Source of the DNA: Psilocybe azurescens
Lineage: Eukaryota; Basidiomycota; Agaricomycetes; Agaricales; Agrocybaceae
Direction: 5' to 3'
Assembly (NCBI GenBank): GCA_023853785.1
Contig: JAJIRX010000732.1
Coordinates: 62,001 to 126,000, forward strand
DNA: 64,000 nt
Of the stretch, positions 1-12,161 are shown in pieces. The notes below the pieces were generated by a model. That model had not been told where the DNA came from, made no database searches, and worked only from the letters and a program-made list of their open reading frames with translations. Position 1 is the first letter of the stretch; each line of letters begins with the position of its first letter. A program made the position numbers and the translations under genes.

Positions 1-190
1 CGAGAATTCTCTCCGGTCAGCTTTGCTGATAAGCCAATTTCAATTTTCATCGTTTTGGCGCAGCTTCAGTGCCCATTCATTTCTTATCTAGCTGCTACTT
101 ACCTGGCAAACACGATAACACATTCGCTCGTGAGTTAGAGTCTTGTCGACTCAAAAGAAATGATGGTATTTCATCTTGCAATAAATATGA
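1..190. repeat. Boundary segment of the GMC tandem repeat, copy 1
   Basis: This stretch recurs at 5265-5703 (split by a solo LTR) and at 9815-10000. All three share a CAGCTTTG-like start, the TTATCTAGCTG block, the ACTTACCTGG block and the AATAAATATGA block. It lies on the downstream (3') side of each GMC copy, so it marks the repeat-unit boundary. The window opens inside this segment, so its true left limit is not visible. Confidence 0.75.
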
Positions 191-959
191 GTTGATGTAA
201 TACAGATAGAAAGGGGTGTGTGTTTTTCCCAGGTTTTCCTACAGAGGTGACTAATAGTGCAGTAGTCGGCTCGCTCTTTCTTACTGATGATCGGCATTCG
301 GGTCAAATGCTGCTGGTAGAGCAGGTCCAAAGTCTAGTGAATCCATGTTGGACGCGACGAGATACTCCTACCAATAATTTAATTTTGATCTAGTACGCAT
401 CCACGAAGTTCAGCCAGCAGTGCTTTCCTCCTCGCAGTCGACTCGACCCTAAGCTTGAAGTTCTCAACTTCCGGAATGGCTTGAGATAGACTAATAGACT
501 ATGCTGGTTTTAGTAGTAGAATTAACTTTGGACAGTGCTCCATGGCTTGTGACATACTATTCCAACTGTGCCTTAACAGAGTCTGTGTAACAAATTTGAT
601 GAAAGTGAGGACGAAGCGAAGCTACCCCTCAGTCGGATGTGACAGGGCGATTTGAAGCGGAGACATAAAGCCGGCGTGTTCCGCTCAATGCCTGTTCAAC
701 ACAGTCTCTTCAGAACACCCATGAGCTTACCGCAACTCTCAATTCACTAGAACGCAGTGCGACTGGTCACCGTTTCTGCGCGTCTCAACAGTAAACTGAT
801 GCTACATATTACTCCAGGTCGCCGCCTGGCGTTTTCCCATGCCAGCATCGACTTTCTTCGCCAGATTACGCGTTTACACGCTTAGGTTCTGGGAGGAGGA
901 GGATTTCCATAGTTCGTAATTGCTCATTTTTCGCCTTATTCACTCGTTGTGTTCCATTC

Positions 960-1500
960 GTTGTGTGCAATCAGTTCAAAAGTGATTCTCGACAGCGGTT
1001 ACTCCTCACACTGCATCCTCGTCGGATATTGCAACTCGGCCTAGAGGCACTCGGAAATACGTTATCTGGGCAGAAACACCCACGGGGATTCTTTTCCGTT
1101 TCCCCAGAATACGAAGGGATACATGTACTACCATCTGGAAGACGGCAGCCAACCCATTTCCGGCGAACTGCGGATGCGGATATGCTATTGTCCCTCTGAA
1201 TTTGAAAAGGGCACGATCTACCTTCGGTTACTTGATATCGCAAGAGAAGCTTATAGATACCGATCTCCTCTCTTATATACGGCGTCTGCCTCTGCGCTTG
1301 TTCGAGAGACCCCTGTATGACTTCGAGCAACCGTTTGTCACCGATCTGTCTCAACAACACAAAATCAATTTTACGCTCTTCAGTCGCAAAGTGTCGGTGC
1401 AAGTTGTGATACAGCATTCATTTGAGCAGACGCTGCCCGGGTCTATAGTCTGTAATCCCTATGCAGGTACGCTTCCATTGCTATATGTATATGTACACTA
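960..1500 (+). pseudogene. Remnant of an Agaricomycete hypothetical gene
   Basis: Two coding-like stretches lie in different frames. One, from about 1100, contains YYHLEDGSQPISGELR followed by CPSEFEKG. The other, from about 1240 to 1490, contains PLRLFERPLYDFEQPFV and a run around HKINFTLFSRK. From memory the first resembles an EGYxYYH...GxLRFR pattern seen in a widespread Agaricomycete family of unknown function. A CAG acceptor precedes the first stretch. The frame change between them suggests a broken copy. The sequence is absent from the second repeat unit, so it may be an insertion in the first unit. The 190-960 stretch before it shows no gene that I can support. Confidence 0.3.
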
Positions 1501-1656
1501 GCCGAGTGCCTGAACGATTTGCCAAAAGGAAAGATTGATATGCTACTAAGATGTACTCTATGTGGTTGAGGCAGGCAGCACAGGGAGGCATGGAAAGCAG
1601 TTCCTAATTTCATTGACGGCGAAACGATACTTCTACACACTAAATGCCACAGATTG

Positions 1657-4017
1657 TCATTTCCAAGCACCCTTTATAAGATCTGCGGCACGCTCGGCTA
1701 TGGCATACACAGGTGCTTGCGTGTGTGCACTCGTCACGAAAGGCTGTAAACCAAAAGTTAGTCAATGATATCCATACTTCAGTCATACATCTAGCCCACG
1801 CACCATTACCGACGCGTCGACTATTCGCAAGCCGGACGCGCCTTTACGCGCAAGTCTGGATCGACCACACCATAGCTCGCACCTCGCGCAGACATTGCAG
1901 CCGAGCCAACGGCATGGTAACTGGTTGCAGCTGAACCACGGATATATTCCTCGAGCTGATCGTCCGTTGCATTCGCTGGTGGGGAGATCTGCTCTGCGAT
2001 GTAACCATTCCATGCTGGTGCGCTGTAAAACTTCTCAGCTAGTTTTATCGCTTCTATCATTGCATGGATATCGAAGTCTGTAGTGAAAAAACCGAGGTCA
2101 ATTTTCGGCTTTCCAAAAGGATCAGCTTCATCGAGCGTGACAGAGCCGCCTTTGTGGGTTGTTCATAGCTTTGGTTAGCCTGGGGTAGGATTTTGTTTAT
2201 GAAAGGAACATCTCACGGGAACTGGGAGATACGAGGACCAGCGCTAGAGCACTGGAAAGACCAGGTTGTGATGCCTGAGAAGAAGCAGTCTGGACAGTAT
2301 CAAAGCATTAGGAACGACCGATATACACCGATTCATAACACCTACGCGTGGAAGAAGCTCAATGTGTGGTGTATTTTGACCCGCCGAAGGATCCCCAAAT
2401 GCTTTGATCACAGATGAGTTTGATGGAAGGCGCGACCAACCAAGAAAGTTAGTGAAAGGATTGGCATACGGCCCTATTCTGCTATTGTTCCATTCAGCGA
2501 AAGCTATATTCTGCAGAGTAACATTTGTGTTGAGCCTGTTATACGGCATCATTGAGAAATAACAAATGGAAGATGAACCAACTAATCTTACGTGTCCCAA
2601 AAACCGTTCGAAGTCACCGAATATGCCACCGAGGCGACCGGTTGGTCGGTCAAATTCTTTCCTACACTAGGAAGATGCAAAACACTCGTGATATTGAGTT
2701 TTTCAAGAGCTGTACGATCTCCAATTCCGGAGTTCAGAAGAATTTGTGGTGTGTTTATAGGACCGGCGGAAATTATGATTTCTTTCGAGGCTTTTAAAAT
2801 AGTTTCACCGCCTGTTTTTTTTTTTTCAAAAAAAAAAACGGACATCTTGTCAGAAATGAGAACGTATATCAAGTGCAGGAAATGCTTACCAGATATTTCA
2901 ACGGAATTGAAAGAGTTGTTGGACGTTCCCCGAACACGGAGTACCTTTGTATTCAACAGAACATCCAGATTCTTTCGACTTGTGTATGCCTCGGAAAGAT
3001 AGGCTGTGGCGGAGCTACTCCTTGATCCATTACCAATGCTAGCTTGGATCCATCCTGCAAACGAACGCCATTTCCTTAGTCAGTACAGTACATATCTGTC
3101 GTTGATTTGAATGACTGACCCAGACCCAGTGGTGTCCCAGCATTCATGTCTCTTAAGAATGGAAAGGTATCGGGAAGTTGTTTCGGTACCTCTAAGACTC
3201 TGGAATCGAAAGTTTGTGGACTGGTCGGCAAGGTGGTGAACATCCTTCCATTATATCCGTGAACAGAAGGGTCGAAATCCCCGTTCCCATGGACAGCAGA
3301 TGGCGTCCATCGTTCGTTCTGAAGTAACATGCGTAGATATTATACAGTAAGTGAACATCCATTTGATACGAGAGACATACCTTCAAGATGTACGGCATGA
3401 GATTCTTCCATGACCAGCCCGGATCAGCTGTCACTTTTGCCCACCGGTCATAGTCATCCTTTGAGCCTCGAGTATACACCAATCCATCTATGAAGACAAT
3501 TCTAGTTAATATATAGCACAGTAGTAGGACAACCATACTATGGGAGCTGCAACCGCCGAGTATGAAACCTCTCGGATAATCAATCGTCCGATTGTTTATC
3601 CCGGTCCCTGGAACCGTCGTAAAGTTCCAATCGTAGACCGATTTCTGAAGATTCGTATAGAATCCCGGTACAATAGCATTCAATACACCTGCATTTCTGA
3701 TTATAGCTTTTTAGCATTGTCCTTTGACTTAAAATTAGAGGAAAACAAACGTTGGTCCAGCCTCGATGAGTAGAACTTGAAAGCTTGGGTTTTCTGATAA
3801 TCTATTTGCTACCACAGCTCCAGCAGTTCCCCCTAAATGATATGCGAAGTTTAATGTTAGAAATACAGCGGATCCGAACCACCAATGTAGACTAACCTCC
3901 AACTATAATGAAGTCATATGATGTAGACGACAATTGGTTGACGTGTTGAAGCACAGCGCCAGAAACGCTAAGCATTAAGGGGGAAAGTGTTATTGCAATA
4001 CTGCATAGTGTTTTCAT
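1657..4017 (-). pseudogene. GMC oxidoreductase (aryl-alcohol-oxidase-like), frameshifted copy A
   Basis: This is a paralogue of the intact gene at 6320-8692, with the same exon-intron layout. It has a signal peptide beginning MKTLCSIAI, the FAD dinucleotide motif after DFIIVGG, the GMC signature in [12 protein letters not shown] (N supplied by a GTATGG donor splice), and the second GMC signature ending in LLNSGIGD. The first catalytic histidine is present in TSYHAVGSAAMS. After DLRVK one A is missing relative to copy B (GTAAAG against GTAAAAG, near 1843), so translation ends at 1821. The last about 41 residues, which include the second catalytic histidine in TSAHTQAP, are still present in the DNA at 1657-1840 but out of frame. 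I see no other damage, so the break is recent or an assembly error. If translated, the enzyme would be inactive. Confidence 0.85.
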
Positions 4018-4843
4018 AGTTGCGAAAAGAAGGCCGAATGTTCTAATGCCGCAGATGTAATGGAAGTTTCCCTTCTTCACCACCTATACTTATACGACCA
4101 ATCTCACCCCACTCCTGGTCCAGAAAAGTTGGTGAAGTACACCGGCTGATTAACAAAATGCAGACGAACGGACTTAATAAACGTTCAAGCATGTGCCGAC
4201 TGTGACAATGGGGCAGAGTAGGGATTAGGATTTGGTGCCCAGAGTACGTTGTATGAGAAGGGTTACGTTAGGGTTCACACCGACTTCGCTAGGCTCCAGT
4301 CTGGCCATTCAAGTTTGTTCTGTAGTAATAGAATAAGGCGCTAGGCACTTGCAAAATATGTTGGCAATATTTACTTAACACTCAGTATAGCCATCTTGCC
4401 CATATCTGTTGAAAATTAATCATATTGAAACCTTCGAGGTTTCCAGAATAAATATTTTGATTTCACGAAGGCTCGAGGTATCGGAAAATTACATAAACAT
4501 ACATGAGCGGCACCACGGCCGAAATTGTCAGCTGCTTCTCAGACAAACTATTTTTGTGCCCACCGTTATCCACGCGAGCACATAATTCATAGCGTCCACA
4601 TTCCATGGAGATCGCTTATGCGTGGAGAAAGCCTTTCTGCGAGTCAAATACAGTGATTAAGCAAAAATCACAGATGAAACGGAACGAATATAGGCTTTAA
4701 ATGAAAACTCATTGTAAGTGGCCTGAGTCGGTACTTGAACTTTGGAATCGAAGCGGAAATCGAGTTTGTCTAGACTCTCCTAGACAGACTTCGATATATA
4801 TGATGTACCCTATGGCTCACGATATATGAAGAGTTTGTCACCA
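4018..4843. other. 5' flank of GMC copy A
   Basis: No gene is supported here. The stretch is matched at about 8760-9200 upstream of copy B, including the GACCAA...CTCACC block just before the start codon and the GTTCAAGCATGTGC block. It is therefore part of the duplicated unit and should hold the promoter of the oxidase. Both copies carry TATAAGTATA or close variants about 70 bases before the ATG. Confidence 0.5.
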
Positions 4844-5206
4844 TTAATGGAACAGATAAAAGTTAGTTTGATTTGGCGCGGTATCCCAGGCCAGATAAAA
4901 TCTTTGTGCACAGGGAACACAGCCAATTTCTCTGCATATGACTGTGGTGGTATGTAATAAAGCACTGCTGTTTTTCAGTTTAATAACGATGTCATTGGAG
5001 GTATCAGTGGGGAAAGTTTGGAGTGTGATTGTCGCAATATTCGACTGTCCGGGAAGCTGAAGTTGTGAACTTCTGCTGGACGCTGGGATATATGAATAAT
5101 TCAGATGTTCAGCGACATGAGTTGACAGTCGAGCCAGGATATGGGCGCTTATATTCAGAGAATGCCGCGCAATTGCCTTGTTGAGGCTTTCGTAAAGCGC
5201 CATCAA
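4844..5206 (-). pseudogene. Unidentified minus-strand coding remnant, duplicated
   Basis: An open stretch of about 120 codons contains AHILARLSTHVAEHLNYSY and a following SNIATITLQTFPTD. The same peptide, diverged but similar (AHILARLPTHFAEHLNYPY), can be read at about 9505-9740 in the second unit, where it contains a stop. Downstream in both units the peptide RFDSKVQV is shared (about 4730 and 9330). Similarity at protein level suggests the ancestral unit carried a second minus-strand gene or exon upstream of the oxidase. I do not recognise the family. The function is unknown and both copies look broken. Confidence 0.3.
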
Positions 5207-5264
5207 GGCTGTTAATATTTCTGATGCGTTATCAAGCTAGGACTGTATCACTATTGTGCGAACG

Positions 5265-5703
5265 CGAGCGTTCTCTTCAGTCAGCTTTGCTTGTAAGCCA
5301 GTTTCAATTTTCATAGTTTTGATGCAGCTTCAGTGCCCTTTCACTTCTTATTGTTGGAATCTGGGAATCAAAAGGCTCCATTCCTGTGATTCTGTGTGCT
5401 GAATGCGCCGTCGCAAGTATGTAGAATTTTTATATAAACTGAATTCTCCGTTACAGAGTCAATTTAGCTAGTATAAAATGTATTTACAGTATATAAGTAA
5501 AGTATTTACATTATTGTACGCTATGCGTTTATCTCCCAATCTCACAGTTTTTATCTGTTTGCTTTGGTCTTTTCAACACTTATCTAGCTGCTACTTACCT
5601 GGAAAACACAACAACACATTCGCTTGTCAGTTAGAATTTTGTTGACTCAAAAGAAATGATGATATTTCATCTTCCAATAAATATGAATTGATGTAATACA
5701 CAA
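5265..5703. repeat. Boundary segment, copy 2 (interrupted by a solo LTR)
   Basis: This is homologous to 1-190 and 9815-10000. The duplicated sequence runs to 5351 and resumes at 5579 after the LTR insertion. It continues through the AATAAATATGAATTGATGTA block to about 5703. Beyond it, 5703-6319 contains no gene. It has a pyrimidine-rich tract near 5765-5790 and the sequence corresponding to the 3' flank of the oxidase. Confidence 0.75.
5352..5578. mobile_element. Solo LTR (227 bp) with 5-bp target duplication
   Basis: The insert begins TGTTGGAATC and ends TTTTCAACA, the TG...CA inverted termini typical of retroviral-type LTRs. It is flanked on both sides by CTTAT (5347-5351 and 5579-5583). 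The other two copies of the boundary segment lack it and carry a single uninterrupted TTCTTATCTAGC, which is the empty site. No internal retrotransposon sequence is present, so this is the product of LTR-LTR recombination or a lone LTR. It probably came from a Copia-type element, judging by its short length. Confidence 0.85.
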
Positions 5704-6319
5704 GGGGGCCCTGGGATTTCAAAAACCACATGGGGTAGATTTTTTTTGCTAAGGCCTCCAGTACCCACCCCCTCCCTCTTTCTATATAAGGTATGTTTTT
5801 CCTATGTTTTTTTATTTATTTTGATGGCTGTGAAAAAACATACAATATTTTCAACATAGGAGGACATTGGCCATTGGGTTTAACTTTCTGTGGTTATAGA
5901 TAGCCCAGCTGATCTTTTTTCAACAGTTTCTGGACAAGTTCAGCAAAGATCTTAGTTTATATCATCGCCATTGCCTGAGGAAGCAGGCAATCCTACACAC
6001 CTCATGCAATTTCTCAAGTTCCTCATCCCCATTCAATGTGTCATTCTGGAGTACCAGTTATGCATCCAACGACCCCAAATCGGAGACGTCTTGCAGATGC
6101 TCGATATTGGGAAAGGCTTATACGATCCCTGAAAATATGTATTGCAGAAACGTGTACGCGGTGAGGCAGTTGCCAATTTTATTGGTATCAAGCCATGATA
6201 TTCTATGGTAACGTACTCTGTGTGGCTGATCCAGGCAGCGCAGCGCAGGAAGATATGGAAAGCGGTTCCTAATTTCATTGATGGCGAAACGATACTTCTA
6301 CACTAAATGCCGCAGATTG

Positions 6320-8692
6320 TCATTTCCAAGCACCCTTTATAAGATCTGCGGCACGCTCGGCTATGGCATACACAGGTGCTTGCGTGTGCGCACTCGTTAT
6401 GAAAGGCTGTAAACCCAAGGTTAGCCATCGATATCCATACTTAAATCATACATCCACCCCACGCACCATTACCGATGCGTCGACTATTCGCAAGCCGGAC
6501 GCGCCTTTTACGCGCAAGTCTGGATCGACCACACCATAGCTCGCACCTCGCGCAGACATTGCAGCTGATCCAGCGGCATGAAAGCTGGTTATAGCTGAAC
6601 CACGGATATATTCCTCGAGCTGATCGTCCGTTGCATTTGCCGATGGGGAGGTCCGCTCGACGATGTAGCCCTTCCATGCTGGTGCGCTGTAAAACTTCTC
6701 AGCTAGTTTTATCGCTTCTATCATTGCATGGATATCGAAGTCTGTAGTGAAAAAACCGAGGTCAATTTTCGGCTTTCCAAAAGGATCAGCTTCATCGAGC
6801 ATGACAGAGCCGCCTTTGTTGTTTGTTCATATCTTTGGTCAGACTGGGGTATGTTTTTATTTGTGAAAGGAACATCTCACGGGAATTAGGAGATACGAGG
6901 ATTAGTGTCAAAGCACCGGAGAGACCAGGCTGAGATGCCTGAGAAGAAGCAGTCTAGGCAGTTTCAAAGCATTAGGAACGACCAATATGCACCAATTCGT
7001 TAACACCTACGTGTGGAAGAAGCTCAATGTGTGGTGTGTTTTGACCCGCCGAAGGATCCCCAAATGCTTTGATCACAGATGAGTTTGATGGAAGGCGCGA
7101 CCAACCAAGAAAGTTAGTGAGAGGACTAGCATATGGCCCTGTTTTGCTATTGTTCCATTCGGCGAAAGCTATATTCTGCAGAGTAACATTCGTGTTGAGC
7201 CTGTTATACAGCATTATTGAGAAACAATAAATGGACGATGAACCAACTAATCTTACGTGTCCCAAAAGCCGTTCGAAGTCACCGAATATGTTACCGAAGA
7301 GATCGGCTGGTCGGTCAAATTCTTTCCTACGCTGGGAAGATGCAAAACACTCGTGATATTGAGTTTTTCAAGAGCTGTACGATCTCCAATTCCGGAGTTC
7401 AGAAGAATTTGTGGCGTGCTTATAGAACCGGCGGAGATTATGATTTCTTTCGAGGCTTTTAAAATAGTTTTAGCCCCTGTTTTTTTTTTTAAAAAAAAAA
7501 ACAAAAAACGGTCATTATGTCAGAAATGAGAACGTACATCGATTGTAGGAAATGCTTACCAGATATTTCGACGAAATTGAAAGAGCTGTCGGACGTTCCC
7601 CGAACACGGAGTACCTTTGTATTCAACAGAACATCCAGATTCTTTCGACTTGTGTATGCCTCGGAAAGATAGGCTGTGGCGGAGCTACTCCTTGATCCAT
7701 TACCAATGCTAGCTTGGATCCATCCTATAAACAAACCCCAGTTCCTTAGTCAGTTTACCCTGTCGTTGATTTGTATCCCATGAATGACTGACCCAAACCC
7801 AGTGGTCTCCCAGCATTTATGTCTCTTAAGAATGGAAAGGTATCGGGAAGTTGTTTCGGCACCTCTAAAATTCTTGGGTCGAAAGTTTGTGGACTGGTCG
7901 GTAAGGTGGTGAACATCCTTCCATTGTATCCATGAACAGAAGGATCGAAATCCCCGTTCCCATGGACAGCAGATGGCGTCCATCGTTCGTTCTGAAGTAG
8001 CATATGTGATATTATACAGTAGATGAGCACCTGTCTGATACGAGAGACATACCTTCAAGATGTACGGCATGAGGTTCTTCCATGACCAGCCGGGATCAGC
8101 TGTCACTTTTGCCCACCGGTCATAGTCATCTTTTGAGCCTCGAGTGTACAACATGCCATCTATGAAGACGATTCTTGTTAATATACGGCTCATACAGCAG
8201 CAGGACAACCATACTGTGGGAGCTGCAACCGCCGAGTATGAAACCTCTCGCATAAGCAATTGTCCGATTGTTGATCCCGGTCCCTGGAACAGTCGTAAAG
8301 TTCCAATCGTAGATCGATTTCTGAAGTTTCGTATAGAATCCCGGTACAATAGCATTCAATACACCTGCATTTCTGATTATAGCTTTTTTAGCATTGTCCT
8401 TTGACTTAAAATTAGAAGAAAACAAACGTGGGTCCAGCCTCGATGAGCAAAACTTGAAAGCTTGGATTTTCCGACAACCTATTTGCGACCACCGGTCCAG
8501 CAGTTCCTCCTAAATTCATGAGGTTTAATATTGGACTACAGCGGATGACCGAAACATAATTGTAGACTAACCTCCAACTATAATGAAGTCGTATGATGTA
8601 GATGGCAATTGGCTGACGTGTTGAAGCACAGCACCAGAAACGCTAAGCATTAAGGGGGAAAGTATGATTGGAATACTGCATAGTGTTTTCAT
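6320..8692 (-). CDS. Secreted GMC oxidoreductase, aryl-alcohol-oxidase-like (intact copy B)
   Basis: Joining 11 exons gives about 583 residues, the normal length for AA3_2 oxidases. The start at 8692 gives a signal peptide ([20 protein letters not shown]); an in-frame ATG at 8758 would bury it. The FAD Rossmann motif is VGGGTAG (about residue 40). GMC signature 1 is [14 protein letters not shown] and signature 2 is [17 protein letters not shown]. The catalytic pair is His about 518 ([12 protein letters not shown]) and His about 562 (TSAHTQAP). All ten introns are GT...AG and keep the frame. The family oxidises aromatic or aliphatic alcohols with FAD and makes H2O2 outside the cell for lignin peroxidases. 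The exact substrate cannot be told. The intron near 7490 contains an unusual T11-A11 run just before its acceptor. Confidence 0.9.
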
Positions 8693-9814
8693 AGTTGCGA
8701 GAAGCAGACTTAACGTTCTAATGCGGCAGATGCAATGGAAACTTCCCTTCTTCACCACTTATACTTATACGACCAACCTCACCTCACTCCCGGTCCAGAA
8801 CAGTTGGTGAAGCATATCAGCTGATTAAATAAACACAAACGAACGGGCTTGATAAACGTTCAAGCATGTGCTGACTGTGACAGTGGAGTAAGAATACGTA
8901 GTCGACAAGGGTTACGTTAGGATGCACATTTTACTAAGCTCCAGTCTGGTCGTTCGAGTGTTTCTTCTATTAATAGAATCAGGCACTAAGTACGTGCAAG
9001 TCACCTTGGCGATATTTATTTAACACTGAGCTTAGGTATCCATTGAAAATGAATCACCTTGAATTTTTGGAGGTTTCCAGGATCAATATTCCGATTCACG
9101 AAGGCTTGGGGTATAGGAAATTTACATGAACATACATAAGCGGCTCCACGGCCGAAATTGTCAGCTGCTTCTCTGAAAAATTATTTGCCGTCATCCACGC
9201 GAGTACATATTATGCGTGTAGTAAGTCTTTCTACAAGTCAAATACAGTGATTAAGCCCAAATGACAGACGAAAAAAAGACGAAGATATCCTTTAAAAGAC
9301 AACTCGTCGCAAGCGGCCTCAGTCAGCACTTGAACTTTGGAATCGAAGCGGAGATCGAGGTTGTCACCATATTTAATCGAACAGATAAAAGTTTGTTTGT
9401 TTGGCGAAGCATCCCACGCTGAATAAAGTCTTTGTACATAGGGAACACGGCCAATATATCTGCCTACTGACTGGGATGGTATGCAATACTCCAAACACCA
9501 GGATGGATAAAGTACCGCCGTTCCTCAGTTTAATAACGACGACATCGGAGATGCCAGGGAGGAAAATTCGGAGTGTGATTTGCGCAATATTTGACCGTCA
9601 GGGAACCTGAAGTTGTGGGCTTGTGCTGGACACTGGGGTATATGGATAATTCAGATGTTCAGCGAAATGAGTTGGCAATCGTGCCAGGATATGAGCGCTT
9701 ACGTTCGGAGAATGCCGCGCAATTGCCTTGTTGAGGCTTCGTAAAGCGCCATCAAGGCTGTTAACAATACTCTTGATGCGTTATCAAGCTAGGACTGTAT
9801 CAATATTGTGCGAA
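8693..9814. other. 5' flank of GMC copy B
   Basis: This is the duplicated upstream region, homologous to about 4018-5264. It contains the second, stop-containing copy of the unidentified minus-strand remnant (about 9230-9740). No intact gene is supported. Confidence 0.5.
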
Positions 9815-10000
9815 CGTGAGCGTTCTCTACGGTCAGCTTTACTTATAAGCCAGTTTCAATCTTCATGGTTTGACTGCTCTTTTGTTTCTTATCTAGCTGC
9901 CACTTACCTGGAAAACACGACAACATGTTCGCTCGTCAGTTATAATCAATCTTATTGTCAAAGTAAAATGATGATATTTCGTCCTCTAATAAATATGAAA
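9815..10000. repeat. Boundary segment of the GMC tandem repeat, copy 3
   Basis: This third copy of the segment seen at 1-190 ends with AATAAATATGAAAGG. It closes the duplicated array. Sequence beyond 10010 is unique in the window. The distances between the three copies are about 5.26 and 4.55 kb. The difference is explained by extra sequence at 190-1550 in the first unit, partly offset by the LTR in the second. Confidence 0.75.
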
Positions 10001-10305
10001 GGAGTATCGCATTAATGTTGTTCAGAAAGTGGTCATAGAAGGAATGGTATAAGATCGGGAAGAGAAAAGTGACCAAAATAAATATCGCTGTAATAGTCTA
10101 AAACCAATACAGAGATCATACAAAGAGCCGGTCAGCAGTAGATAGGACTGGTACAGTTTTCTCGCAGTGGTCCGACACATACAGAGGCCATGAGCGCGTC
10201 CCCAAGGTTCAAGCTTATATCACAGTAAGAAGGAAACTCCGGAGCTGTGCGATTGACGAGATGTTGGCGCACAAAAGTTTCAAAATTTCTTGTTTCTTCA
10301 GGCTG

Positions 10306-11012
10306 TCATAGGATTTCGTTAGGAGGTATTCGACTCACAGCAGACACAACACGTACGAATCGATCGATACGGGGCACAATGCAGAGGTTGGTGCGCCTCC
10401 TAACAGTCCGTATACATTGGTAAAGAAAAGGAGAAGCCATCTCAGGGGTGGGACGAGCCGCAGCATGAGACAGAAGTGTGTGTACGCACTCAACGTGGAG
10501 GCAGATTTCTATTCGACAGATCAAGAGTCCCATCAAAGCTTTGAATCGATTATAAGATATCAATTTAAGTGATATCAGATCCCCGATGAGGGCACTGAGA
10601 GCTAGAGCATCGATAGAGGAATATTCCGAGCCGAGTTCGTAGTTATCCTCGGATGCATTCTACCGTATGGATGAGCACTAGGAAGTATGGTAGTCTGTAA
10701 GAAAAAACGCACCTTCCAGTCGTAGTTCTCAAATTCTGATATAGCACTATGACAGAATTTTTGCAGAAAATGTTTCCTTAAGTTTTCGTCGCAGTTTCTC
10801 TTGCGAAAGATGTTCGACATGAGCACAACAACATAGGCTATAGAACGCGTGTATTCGCGTTGAGTGACCGCCGTAGTAAGCAATTGATCGACCACATCGT
10901 CTAGAATTTCATTCCGGGTCATAATTTTGTCGATATAGTCAGATGAGATTGATCTCAACTCTTGGCCCCCGCACATCGGATATCGCATGGGTGGTGGAGA
11001 GGCAATGTGCAT
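10306..11012 (-). CDS. Hypothetical protein, MIF4G-like
   Basis: Two coding stretches join across short introns near 10690. The upstream one contains NEILDDVVDQLL and SEFENYDWK. The downstream one contains ALIGDLISLKLIS, ECVHTLLSHAAARPTPE and a C-terminal VVSAVSRIPPNEIL before the stop at 10306. The order (a helical repeat with a conserved EFENYDWK, then GDLISLKLI and a Cys/His-containing ECVHTLL) resembles the MIF4G helical domain of eIF4G-like translation factors. This is family resemblance from memory, and the domain seems short. The start is uncertain: an ATG at 11012 is plausible, and the open frame continues to 11201 with less coding-like sequence. It could be a partial paralogue of eIF4G or a decaying copy. 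Confidence 0.35.
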
Positions 11013-11212
11013 AATTAGAGCAGAGAGAAGTGGTCGGGCAAATGCGTGAAAGTAAATTGAAGGCTTGCCGCTTGCTTTTATACAACGCCAACAATGAGTG
11101 GCACGCATCGCCACGAGCGCGAGGGTTCGAATTTGGGCCAAGGGCCTCCATTGGTTGTCAATTATTGTGGCTTGTAGCTGGTAGATCGATATGGCAACCA
11201 TTCGATTCTTGA

Positions 11213-12070
11213 GTGATTCTCTTGGGCCTTGTTTGTACCAGGGTTCAAGGCCATAGACTTATCTCAAAGTAGGAGTACAATCGGTCGGAGGTCCCATCTA
11301 CGTGAGCTTTTGATAACACGATTGTACAGCGTTTCAAAATTATTGAAACAAGTCCACGTTGCAAGTCACAATAAATATCGCTGAACAGTCACTTTTGATA
11401 GTCTTAGAACAATAAAAGTTACAAAACAGTCGTGTTGTCGGGCCGACGGGCCCGCGGGCCTTATACTCTCTAGTACTACTCACGTGCGCAATGAACCTGC
11501 CCTGAATTAATCTTGCCATTGACACTTTTTACAATTGAAGTTCTTGCTTAGGACTTCAACTTGACACAAACTTGACAAGCTGCTACTCAAAATCTCTCTG
11601 CCTTGTTATTAACTCATATATTTCTTTTCTTGTGAAACCTTGAAGTGATCTTGGTTACTACTTGACTCAAAGTTTCGACCATACTTAATTCTGACCTGAT
11701 TTCAAATTTCAGACGCCCACAAACGGTGACCGGTAATTTTTGGGTATTTCTCCAGCTTCGAATTCTCTCATCAGGTACCAGGTTCTCCAGGACTTCTTTT
11801 ATACCATATTCCCAAGTTTCTTCTCAGCTTGGTGTTCTTTCTCAAGCCGTGGAATGCATTACCTCGTGTATCTCTGACCATATTTACTTATCGGAATAAA
11901 AATAGATTCGGTTTCCTCACACGAAGACTTCGACTCGATGTATATGACCTGGGTTTCACTGAAGCAGAGATTGGTTGATCAAGACTTGAAGGATGAACAC
12001 GAGGTTTCTTTCGATGGATGTTTTCTCTGTCATCACTTCTAACCGCCAAAACTTCATGTGGTCGCGTCTG
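11213..12070. other. Intergenic, no gene seen
   Basis: No coding frame with supporting exon structure was found on either strand. The minus-strand open stretches at 11888-12312 are antisense to the promoter and first exon of the fungalysin and show no family features. The GGGCCGACGGGCCCGCGGGCC GC-rich block near 11440 is the only obvious compositional feature. Confidence 0.4.
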
Positions 12071-12107
12071 ACCAATTTCTGGCAAGATAAGCTGCGAGGA
12101 GTATAAA
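12071..12107 (+). promoter_or_regulatory. CCAAT and TATA boxes of the fungalysin pseudogene
   Basis: An ACCAAT element at 12071 and TATAAA at 12102-12107 lie about 90 and 55 bases before the ATG at 12162, a normal spacing for a fungal core promoter. The promoter looks undamaged although the coding region carries two frameshifts. Confidence 0.5.
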
Positions 12108-12161
12108 TTGCCGCTTTGGATGTTTTTCTATCTGTGTATTCGACCACAAGCAGTTCGAAAA

